Assembly (NCBI GenBank): GCA_016795205.1 | Contig: JAEUHZ010000032.1 | Location: 62,001-126,000 of the forward strand | From: Planctomycetota bacterium | GTDB lineage: Bacteria; Planctomycetota; UBA1135; GCA-002686595 | Direction: 5' to 3' | DNA: 64,000 nt | In this document: in pieces, positions 16,621 through 27,644 of the stretch | Layout: each line of letters starts with the position of its first letter | Numbering within the stretch: position 1 is the stretch's first letter | Made by a program: the position numbers and the translations under genes | The notes under the pieces: generated by a model | The model's database searches: none | What the model was told of the DNA's origin: nothing | Seen by the model: only the letters and a program-made list of their open reading frames with translations

Positions 16621-18258
16621 GTGAGCAGGGTACCTTCGTCCACAGGCCCCTTCCTGGGGGGCTGGCACCTCCTGCTGCCGATCGTGGCCCTGGCCGCCGT
16701 CCGCGACCTGTGGGCGCCGGACGAGCCGCGCTACGCGCAGATCGCCCGCGAGGCGTTCGAGAGCGGCAGCCTGCTCGTCCTGCACCTGTGCGGCGATGTC
16801 TACCCGGACAAGCCGCCGCTCGTGTACTGGCTCGCGGGCTGGATGGGGAGCCTGTTCGGCTGGAATGAGCTCGCCCTGCGGGTCCCTTCGTTGTTGGCCA
16901 CGGTCGGCACGGCCTGGGTCGCGCAGCGCATCGCACGCCGACACCTGGGCGCCGTGGCTGCGGCCTGGACCCCGACGTTCTACCTCGGCACGGCGATGGT
17001 CGTGTGGTTCGGCGGTCGGCTCCAGCTCGATCCATTGCTCGCGTTCTTCTGCCTGGCCGCGGTCGACCAAGCCTGGACGGACGGTGGGCCCGATCGGATG
17101 CGGGCGCGGAGGCTTCTGCTCGCCGGGCTCTTCGCCGGGCTCGCGGCGCTGTGCAAGGGCCCCGTGGCGTGGCTTCACGTGGGTTTCGCGCTGCTCGCGC
17201 TGCGCCTCGTGCCGCGCGCGCTGCGGCGCGGCACGGGTTGGGGCGCCGGCGCGTGGGCCGGCTGCGTGATGCTCGCCGTGCTGCCTGTGGTGGCCTGGGC
17301 GACCGCCGCGAGCCTGGCCGAGCCGAGCCTGTGGCGGCCGCTGTTCTTGGGCCAGCACCTGGGGCGCGTGACGAGCCCCCTCGCGCCGCACATCGGGCCG
17401 CCCTGGGAGCACCTGTGGCAGGTTCCGGGGTACGTCCTGCCGTGGACCGCGCTGTTCGCCCTGGGGATCGCGGCTGCGATCCGCGCCTGGCGCCGCGCGC
17501 GCTCGGGCACGGAACTCGGCGACGCGCAGGAGCGCGAGTCCGCGCGCGGGCTGGCGCTGGCGCTGGCCTGGTTCGTGCCGGTGCTGCTCGTGTTCTCGAT
17601 CATGCCTCCCAAGCGCGAGCTCTACCTGCTGCCCGTTTACCCGGTCGCGGCCTGGTTCGCGGCGTGGGCCATGGCCGCAGGGCTGGCGCGCGGCTCGCTG
17701 CCCGGTTGGGCCACGTGGGGCGCGAGCGTGTTGCTCGGCGCCGTCGGGCTCGCTGCCGGCATCGTTCCGCGCCTCGTGGCGGAGCTCGCACCCCTGGCAC
17801 CCGCCGCGCTGCCCGCGGCGCTGGCCCTGGTCGGCGCGGCCGGCGCCTCGTGCGCATTCCTGCGGCGCGGGAACCTGGCGCGCTGGGCCGACGCGCTCGC
17901 CCTGGGCCTGTCGGGCGCCGGGCTGGCCGCGGCGCTCCTGGTCGTCCCAGAGGTCGATCCGATCAAGTCGGCGCGCACGCTGGCGCAGGAGATCGCCCTG
18001 CGGCCCGAGCGGCCGTCCGAGATCCCCTGCTTCGGCGTGCAGCCCGAGGGCTACCGCTTCTACGCGGGGCTGCCGACCGTGCGCGCCTACGCGTCGGACT
18101 GGATCATCGCGCCCAAGCGCGAGGGCGCCCAGTTCCTGGGGCTCGTCGCGGAACGCGACTGGGTCAAGGCCCCCGAGGAGCGGCGCGCGCGCTTCCGCAT
18201 CCTGCACCGCCGGCAGGTTGGCTCGCGCGACGTGCTCGTCCTCGGCCTGGCGCCCTGA
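16621..18258 (+). CDS. ArnT-like GT-C family glycosyltransferase (GT39/PMT type)
   Basis: 545 aa polytopic membrane protein. The first periplasmic loop holds DLWAPDEPRYAQIAREAFESG, with the D-E-x-R-Y motif of the ArnT/PMT superfamily, followed by DKPPLVYWLAGW. About 12 hydrophobic helices follow and a soluble C-terminal tail of about 90 residues. It transfers a sugar from a polyprenyl phosphate to lipid A or another envelope acceptor. It is divergent from the GT2/LAB_N genes with only 41 bp between, suggesting shared control. The start is a GTG with no visible Shine-Dalgarno. Confidence 0.9.
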   Translation: MSRVPSSTGPFLGGWHLLLPIVALAAVRDLWAPDEPRYAQIAREAFESGSLLVLHLCGDVYPDKPPLVYWLAGWMGSLFGWNELALRVPSLLATVGTAWVAQRIARRHLGAVAAAWTPTFYLGTAMVVWFGGRLQLDPLLAFFCLAAVDQAWTDGGPDRMRARRLLLAGLFAGLAALCKGPVAWLHVGFALLALRLVPRALRRGTGWGAGAWAGCVMLAVLPVVAWATAASLAEPSLWRPLFLGQHLGRVTSPLAPHIGPPWEHLWQVPGYVLPWTALFALGIAAAIRAWRRARSGTELGDAQERESARGLALALAWFVPVLLVFSIMPPKRELYLLPVYPVAAWFAAWAMAAGLARGSLPGWATWGASVLLGAVGLAAGIVPRLVAELAPLAPAALPAALALVGAAGASCAFLRRGNLARWADALALGLSGAGLAAALLVVPEVDPIKSARTLAQEIALRPERPSEIPCFGVQPEGYRFYAGLPTVRAYASDWIIAPKREGAQFLGLVAERDWVKAPEERRARFRILHRRQVGSRDVLVLGLAP

Positions 18259-18265
18259 GCCCGGC

Positions 18266-19393
18266 TCAGGCCGGGAGCGTCAGGCGGCGTCCGGGCGGCC
18301 GCATCGCGTTCTTGTCGAGCCGGCACAAGAGCCACTGCCCGCCGATCGACGCGCAGGGCACGCCGACGAGCGGGCCCAAGATCGGCACGACGAACACGAG
18401 GCTCGTCACGACGCCCAGGGCCACCACGGCCGCCAGGTGCTGGAACAGGAAGCGCACGCGCTGGCGCAGCGACCACCCGCGGCGCGAGAAGGGGATGTCG
18501 AGCAGCGTGAGCGCCGTCGCGAAGCCCGCGACCATGGCGAACAGCGGCAGCCCGAGGAACGGGACGAACTTGAGCCACAGGAACAGGACCAGGACCACGG
18601 CGGCGAGCGTCGAGGCCTTGACGCTGGTCCACAGGGCGCGCGCCTGGGAGCGCGCGAACCAGCGGGTCCACGACCAGCTGCCGGGCACGCGCCGCGCCGC
18701 GACCAGGAACGCGAGCGGCACGAGCACCAGCAGGGCCCAGGACCAGCGCGCGTCGATCCAGGCCCAGGCCACGATCGCGAGGCCGGCGACGCTGGCGGCG
18801 ACGGCGGCCGCGCGCGCCGACGCCACCGGATCGATCCCGGGCGGCTGCTCCAGCGCGACGCGCGGGTCGGCCCCGAACCACGCGGCCTCGACGCGCGCTT
18901 GGATCGTGTCGAGGAACGGACCGCAGACGAGCTCGTAGGCGATCGAGAACGTCCACAGCGCCGCCACCGTGAAGGCCGTCATGAGCACGAGCAGCGACCC
19001 GGCCTGGGCGATCGCGATCACGACCTGCAGGCCCGCGAGCCACTCGATCACGCGGCTCCAGAACCCGGGATCGATGCCCAGGGCGCCCAGGTCCTGGTTC
19101 CGCACCGCGTCGAAGAAGCCCGTCATCCAGCGCACGAGCAGCGCCAGGATGGCCCCGAAGAGCAGCGCGGTCAGGATCAACGGGGGCACGAGCAGCCGCT
19201 TCGTCCCGCGGATCGAGAGCAGCATGCGGGCCCCCTGCGGCACGGCGCGCAGGCCGTCGAGGAACTCGCGCAGGGTCCGCCCGCGCCCACCCACCAGCGT
19301 CGGCTCCCGGGGCGCGAGCCGACAGGAGGGGCAGGAGAGCTCCGGGGCGTGGTAGCCACACAGCGGACAGGGGACGACAGGGTCCTTCGACAT
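18266..19393 (-). CDS. EI24/CysZ-like membrane protein with N-terminal zinc ribbon
   Basis: 375 aa. Residues 9-24 contain CPLCGYHAPELSCPSC, two CxxC knuckles of a small zinc ribbon. After a soluble linker come six or so hydrophobic segments and a C-terminal half with FLPFLGLPLFAMVAGFATALTLLDIPFSRRGWSL and PILGPLVGVPCASIGGQWLL. The D-x-P-x-x-R-x-x-W and final G-x-x-L pattern fits the EI24 (PF07264) family, which includes CysZ sulfate-transport proteins. The zinc ribbon is not part of that family and looks like an added module. The gene is convergent with the ArnT-like gene (7 bp apart). Confidence 0.75.
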   Translation of the reverse strand: MSKDPVVPCPLCGYHAPELSCPSCRLAPREPTLVGGRGRTLREFLDGLRAVPQGARMLLSIRGTKRLLVPPLILTALLFGAILALLVRWMTGFFDAVRNQDLGALGIDPGFWSRVIEWLAGLQVVIAIAQAGSLLVLMTAFTVAALWTFSIAYELVCGPFLDTIQARVEAAWFGADPRVALEQPPGIDPVASARAAAVAASVAGLAIVAWAWIDARWSWALLVLVPLAFLVAARRVPGSWSWTRWFARSQARALWTSVKASTLAAVVLVLFLWLKFVPFLGLPLFAMVAGFATALTLLDIPFSRRGWSLRQRVRFLFQHLAAVVALGVVTSLVFVVPILGPLVGVPCASIGGQWLLCRLDKNAMRPPGRRLTLPA

Positions 19394-19407
19394 GCGGGCC
19401 TGCGCGG

Positions 19408-19436
19408 TTTCGGAGCCGATCGCGGGCCCCTAGAAT
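19408..19436 (+). promoter_or_regulatory. Predicted promoter of the acyl-CoA dehydrogenase gene
   Basis: TTTCGG (19408-19413), a 17-nt spacer, then TAGAAT (19431-19436), a good -10 with a weak -35, about 60 nt before the ATG. Confidence 0.5.
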
Positions 19437-19495
19437 GCAGGACTCGGCAGCCTCGTTCGAGGTCCAGCCCGAGCCCTGTCCCGCCTGAGCACCCC

Positions 19496-20665
19496 ATGCA
19501 GCCCTTCCGCCAGCTCGACTACGTGCGCCTCGACGATTCGCTCTCGAACGAAGAGAAGCTGGCGCGCGACACCGTGCGCGACTGGGTCTCCGAGCGCTTC
19601 CTGCCGCTCGTCGCAGAGCACTTCGAGGCCGGCACCTTCCCCATGGAGGTCGTGCCGGAGCTGGCCGACCTGGGCGTCTTCGGGCCCACGATCCCGGAGG
19701 AGTACGGCGGCCCGGGCCTGAACAACGTGGCGGCTGGCCTGATCTACCAGGAGATGGAGCGCGGCGACTCCGGGCTGCGCTCGTTCGTGTCGGTGCAGGG
19801 CGGGCTCGTCATGTACCCGATCTTCGCGTACGGCTCCGAGGAGCAGAAGCGCCGCTGGCTGCCGCTCATGGCCAAGGGCCAGGCGATCGGTTGCTTCGGC
19901 CTGACCGAGCCCGACTTCGGCTCGAACCCGGGCGGGATGCTGACGACGGCCAAGAAGGACGGCACCGGCTGGGTCCTGAACGGCCGCAAGATGTGGATCA
20001 CGAACGGCACCGTCGCCGACGTGGCCGTCGTGTGGGCGCGCGCCGAGGGCAAGATCCGCGGGTTCCTGGTGGAGCAGGGCACCAAGGGCTTCAGCGCGCC
20101 CGAGCAGAAGCACAAGTGGTCCCTGCGCGCGTCGGTCACGAGCGAGCTCGTGCTCGAGGACGTCAAGGTGCCGGGCTCGGCGCTGCTGCCCAACGGCGAG
20201 GGTCTGAAGGCTCCGCTGGGCTGCCTGACGCAGGCGCGCTACGGCATCGCCTGGGGCGCGTTGGGGGCCGCGCTGGCGTGCTTCGACGAGGGCCTCTCGT
20301 ACGCCAAGCAGCGCATCGTGTTCGACAAGCCGCTCGCCGGTTTCCAGATCCCGCAGCAGAAGCTCGCGAACATCGCGACGCAGATCACGCTCGGGCAGCT
20401 CATGGCGCTGCACCTCGGTCGCCTCAAGGACGACGGGAAGCTGACGCCGGCCATGGTGTCGATGGGCAAGCGCAACAACGTGCACCTGGCGCTCGAGACC
20501 GCGCGCGTCGTGCGCGACCTCATGGGCGCGAACGGCATCAGCCTCGAGTACCAGGTCGGCCGCCACCTGTGCAATCTGGAGAGCGTGATCACCTACGAGG
20601 GCACGCACGACATCCACACGCTGGCGATCGGTCAGGAGCTGACGGGGATCCAGGCCTTCCGCTGA
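19496..20665 (+). CDS. gcdH: Glutaryl-CoA dehydrogenase-like acyl-CoA dehydrogenase
   Basis: 389 aa, standard ACAD length. FAD-dependent oxidation of acyl-CoA; the GCDH subgroup also decarboxylates glutaryl-CoA to crotonyl-CoA in lysine and tryptophan breakdown. Seen: GCFGLTEPDFGSNPGGM (FAD/substrate segment), WITNGTVADVAVVWAR, and near the C-terminus YEGTHDIHTLAIGQELTGIQAF, which carries the catalytic Glu in YEGTHDIH and closely matches GCDH. No electron-transfer flavoprotein or CoA-ligase gene is nearby, so the physiological substrate is inferred from subgroup similarity. ATG 19496 is the first in frame that fits the family start. Confidence 0.88.
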   Translation: MQPFRQLDYVRLDDSLSNEEKLARDTVRDWVSERFLPLVAEHFEAGTFPMEVVPELADLGVFGPTIPEEYGGPGLNNVAAGLIYQEMERGDSGLRSFVSVQGGLVMYPIFAYGSEEQKRRWLPLMAKGQAIGCFGLTEPDFGSNPGGMLTTAKKDGTGWVLNGRKMWITNGTVADVAVVWARAEGKIRGFLVEQGTKGFSAPEQKHKWSLRASVTSELVLEDVKVPGSALLPNGEGLKAPLGCLTQARYGIAWGALGAALACFDEGLSYAKQRIVFDKPLAGFQIPQQKLANIATQITLGQLMALHLGRLKDDGKLTPAMVSMGKRNNVHLALETARVVRDLMGANGISLEYQVGRHLCNLESVITYEGTHDIHTLAIGQELTGIQAFR

Positions 20666-20687
20666 CGCGCGCCGGGCGCCGGCGCCG

Positions 20688-21524
20688 TCAAGCGGGCAGG
20701 AATGGCACGACGCGGTCGCGCAGCGACGCCGGCAGGCGCTGCGCCAGGATGCGGCGGACCTCGGCCGGTCCATGGCGCGCCGAGAAGTGCGTCAAGAGCA
20801 GCGCCTCGTTCTGGAACAGGTCGGCGCGCTCGCAGACCTCCTCGAGGTGCACGTGGCCCTTCGCGCGCGCCTCGGCCGTGGGGACGCGCGCGTCGAGGAA
20901 CGTGACCTCCAGGATCAGGAGGCGCGCCACGCGCACGACCTCCTCGCGCTCGACGACGTCGATGAGCGTGTCGCCACAGAACGCCACGCGTGGCACCTCG
21001 ACGGTCTCCGTGAGGCTCTCGCCGCGCGCCCGCGCGCCGCGCAGCTCCGACTCGTCGCGCCCGGCGAGCTCGCCGCGCAGGCGCGTCTTGCGCTCGACGA
21101 TCGCGTAGCCCTGGCATGGCGCGCGGTGGTAGGCGCGGAAGGGCCGCGCCACGAGGCGCGGCGACAGAGCGTGCTCCTCGCCGGGTCCGAGCGGCACGAG
21201 CGTGTGGGCCAGCGTCGAGCGGTCGAGCCGGCGCCAGGCGTCGAACAGGTCACGGAACGCGTCCAGGTTCTCGTGGCCCACGACGTATGTCGGTGGCGGC
21301 AGCCGGCGCAGCGCGCGTAGCGCGCAGTGGTAGGCGACGCCTCCCAGGTGGTCCATGTGCGCGTGCGTGAACAGCACGGTGCCGCGCGCGATCGAGGCCT
21401 CCGGCGCGCGGCCGATGTCGAACGTCAGGCCGAGCTCCGGCAGGTCGATGCAGGTCTCGATGCCGCCGACGGACACTCCGCGCACCGTGACGCCGGCCAG
21501 CGTGAGACCGTGATCGGGAGGCAT
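20688..21524 (-). CDS. MBL-fold hydrolase of the RNase Z type
   Basis: 278 aa. Metallo-beta-lactamase fold with the zinc motif THAHMDHLGG near residue 54, a middle FCGDT near 185 and LILEVTFLD. The late LLLTHFSARHG supplies the last His ligands and is typical of RNase Z-like phosphodiesterases (tRNA 3'-processing). It lacks the extended exosite arm sequence I would expect of canonical RNase Z, so it may be a related hydrolase. It is divergent from the methyltransferase gene with only 20 bp between starts, where the two -10-like boxes overlap. Confidence 0.82.
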   Translation of the reverse strand: MPPDHGLTLAGVTVRGVSVGGIETCIDLPELGLTFDIGRAPEASIARGTVLFTHAHMDHLGGVAYHCALRALRRLPPPTYVVGHENLDAFRDLFDAWRRLDRSTLAHTLVPLGPGEEHALSPRLVARPFRAYHRAPCQGYAIVERKTRLRGELAGRDESELRGARARGESLTETVEVPRVAFCGDTLIDVVEREEVVRVARLLILEVTFLDARVPTAEARAKGHVHLEEVCERADLFQNEALLLTHFSARHGPAEVRRILAQRLPASLRDRVVPFLPA

Positions 21525-21531
21525 CCCCGGT

Positions 21532-21538
21532 TATCGTA
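21532..21538. promoter_or_regulatory. Overlapping back-to-back -10-like boxes of two divergent genes
   Basis: TATCGT (21532-21537, plus strand) ends 7 nt before the GTG at 21545. TACGAT (21533-21538, minus strand) ends 8 nt before the ATG at 21524. One short AT-containing patch therefore seems to serve both genes, each nearly leaderless. Confidence 0.45.
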
Positions 21539-21544
21539 CGGCAC

Positions 21545-22558
21545 GTGTCGGACGGCGCGTGCCTCGAGGATCTGCTCTCCCTCGCGCTCGCCAGGCGTCA
21601 CGACCTGCTGACGCGACTGGCCGCCGAGGGCACGGACTGCTACCGCCTGTTCCACGGCCTGTCCGAGGGACGCGCCGGCCTGTCCATCGACCTCTACGGA
21701 CGTCTGCTCCTGGTGCAGACGTTCCGCGAGCCCCTGTCGTCCCACGAGCTCGGCACCATCGCCGATCTCGCGCGCTCGCGGATCCGCCGTGACGTGCTCG
21801 TCGTCTGGAACCACCGCGCGGGATGGCCGCGCGAACCGTTCGAGCGCTGGCACGTCCCGGAGCCCGCCGCGCTCGAGGAGCAGGTCGTGACCGAGCTCGG
21901 CGTGCGCTACGCGATCCGTGCGCGTCACCGCGGCCAGGATCCCTGGATCTTCCTCGACCTGCGGGCCGGCCGCCGGATCCTGGCCGGGCTCGCGCCGGGA
22001 AAGCGCGTCCTGAACCTGTTCGCCTACACCGGCTCCGCCGGCGTCTGCGCCGCCGCGCACGGCGCTGGCGAGGTCTGGAACGTGGACTTCGCGCGTTCGA
22101 GCCTGGACGTCGCGCGGCGACACGCCGCGCTCAACGCGCTCCCGCCCGGGGTGCTGCGCGAGGTCTGCCAGGACGTCTTGCCGGTCGTGCGCCAGCTCGC
22201 GGGGCTCCCCGTGAAGGGCCGGGGCGCGAGCCGCGCTCACCAGCGCTTCGAGCCGCGCAGCTTCGACGTCGTGCTGCTCGATCCGCCGGCCTGGTCGGTC
22301 GGCCCCTTCGGCGCGGTCGACGTCGAGCGCGACTACGCGAGCCTGTTCAAGCCGGCGCTCCTGGCCACGGCCCCCGGCGGGCGCGTGATCGCCACGAACC
22401 ACGTCGCGCGGGTCGGGGCCGACGCCTGGCGCGCGAGCCTGGTCCGCACGGCCGAGAAGTGCGGGCGGCCGCTGGCGGCGCTGGCCGTCGTGGGGCCCGA
22501 GGCCGATTTCCCCGGGGATCCGCCGACGCTCAAGATCGCGGTGGCCCGGCTCTCCTGA
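21545..22558 (+). CDS. Class I SAM methyltransferase, RlmI-like (rRNA cytosine methyltransferase type)
   Basis: 337 aa. An N-terminal domain with DCYRLFHGLSEGRAGLSIDLYG resembles the middle (EEHEE) domain of RlmI. The catalytic Rossmann domain has VLNLFAYTGSAGVCAAAHGA (SAM motif I), the acidic WNVDFARSSL, and FDVVLLDPPAW (the DPPxxS-type motif IV; here DPPAWS). The N-terminal PUA domain of full RlmI is absent. Probable substrate is 23S rRNA m5C, by family; not certain. Starts at GTG 21545 directly behind a TATCGT box. Confidence 0.85.
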   Translation: MSDGACLEDLLSLALARRHDLLTRLAAEGTDCYRLFHGLSEGRAGLSIDLYGRLLLVQTFREPLSSHELGTIADLARSRIRRDVLVVWNHRAGWPREPFERWHVPEPAALEEQVVTELGVRYAIRARHRGQDPWIFLDLRAGRRILAGLAPGKRVLNLFAYTGSAGVCAAAHGAGEVWNVDFARSSLDVARRHAALNALPPGVLREVCQDVLPVVRQLAGLPVKGRGASRAHQRFEPRSFDVVLLDPPAWSVGPFGAVDVERDYASLFKPALLATAPGGRVIATNHVARVGADAWRASLVRTAEKCGRPLAALAVVGPEADFPGDPPTLKIAVARLS

Positions 22559-22582
22559 GGCGGACCCGGCACGTCGATGCCC

Positions 22583-22588
22583 TAGGAT
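22583..22588 (+). promoter_or_regulatory. TAGGAT -10-like box of the AlgX-like gene
   Basis: TAGGAT ends 10 nt before the ATG at 22599, with no Shine-Dalgarno between. It is consistent with a leaderless mRNA. Confidence 0.45.
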
Positions 22589-24169
22589 CGGTCGCCACAT
22601 GGACCCGCGCGCCAGGCGCTCGCGGCGGCCGCTGGACCTGGCGGCGGCCGCGGCCTTCCTCGCCGCCCTCGCGGCGCCGACGGCCGACCGCCTCGCGCGC
22701 CCGAGCGCGGTGCGCGACGTGCGGCACGAGAACCGCGCGCCGGCGCCGTTCCCCGCGCCGCCGCGCGCGGCGCTCGCGGTCGGCGGCTGGTCGCGCGGGT
22801 TCGAGCGCTGGTTCGACGACACGCACGGGCTGCGCGACGTGCTGCTGGGCGCGCGCAACGCGGCGCTGCTCGCCGCGCGTCTGCCCCCGACGCCCGTGCT
22901 CGAGCCCGGCGACGGCGGCTGGATCTTCTTCCGCGGCGACCTCTCGTTCGAGGCGCACCGCGGAACCCACCCCTTGCTGGCGCGTCGCGCCGCGGAGTGG
23001 GCCACGGCGCTCGAGGAACGGCGTGCGTGGCTCGCCGAGCGCGGGGTGCGCTTCCTGTTCGTCGTCGTGCCGGACAAGGAAACCGTGTACGCGGAGCGGC
23101 TGCCGGACACCTGGACGCCGCTGGGGCCGGGCGCGTTCGACCTGCTCCTGGACGAGCTGCGCGCGCGGACGGGCGTCGAGGTCCTCGACCTGCGCCCGGT
23201 GTTGCGTGCGGCGCGAGCCGGCGACCGGCCCGCGGTCGAGGACTTCCTGTACTTCCCGCGCGGCACGCACTGGACGCTGCGCGGCGCCTGCGCGGCGAAC
23301 GAGGCGCTCGTCGCGCGCCTGGCGTCGTCGTCTCCGGGCCTGCGCGCGCCCGAGTGCGGCTCCGTCGACCCCGTGCTCGGTGGCGTCGAAGGCGAGGACT
23401 CATGGGCACGCTGGCTCTACCTGGAGAGCGCCTTGCGACCCGTCTGGGTGCTGGTGCCCGCGGGCACGCGCGTCGCGGATGTCGGCGCGCCTCCCCAAGG
23501 TCCCGGCCAGAGCGCCCTCTCCGGCGCGGGCGATCCGAGTGCCCCCGCGGTCCACCTGTTCCACGATTCGAACGGACCGTTCCTGCACCCGTTCCTCTCC
23601 GCCAGCGTGCGGCGGCTGCGCGCGACCTGGCGCGCCTCCGTCGATCGAGCGCTGGTCGCCGCCGAGCGTCCCGACGTGGTCGTGCTGCTGCGCGCCGAGC
23701 GCATGCTCTCCCTGCCGCCCGACCCCGACGTCCTCGACGGCCTGGTTCCGGAGCGCGCAGACTCGACGCCGCGCTGGTCGCTCGCGGCCGGAGCTGCGCG
23801 CGTCGAGGTCCTGGAGGCGGGGCAACTGGAGCCGACGGAGGGCGGCACGCGCTGGACGTCGACCGCCTGGTCCGACCGCTTCGTCGTCGACCTCACCGGG
23901 CTCGTGGCGCCCGGCGAGGGTCTCGGCGTCGACTGCGAGCTGGAAGGGGAGGGCGCGGGTGTCCTCGACCTGGTGCCCGGCGTGGCTGGTCCCGACGAGT
24001 GGAACGGGCCCGGGGCCGTCGCGCTGCGCTTCCAGGCCGGACGGCTGCGCGAGTCCGTGGCGTTCCCCGCCGGCGCTCCTTCGGGCCGGCTGGTGGTGCG
24101 CGTCGGACCGGCCGGCGCGTGGCTCTTCCGGCGCCTGGAGGTGCGCGCCTGGCGCGCGCCGGCCGCTCT

Positions 24170-27607
<3,438 letters not shown>

Positions 27608-27615
27608 GGAGCCGC

Positions 27616-27644
27616 AGGATACCTGCGTGCAAAGGCGCGCTCAA
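27616..27644 (-). promoter_or_regulatory. Predicted promoter of the lipoprotein-kdsB-pyrG-DUF1844 unit
   Basis: On the minus strand TTGAGC (27639-27644), a 17-nt spacer, TATCCT (27616-27621), ending 8 nt before the ATG at 27607. The best-formed of the leaderless-type promoters. It overlaps the stop of the upstream membrane protein gene. Confidence 0.6.
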
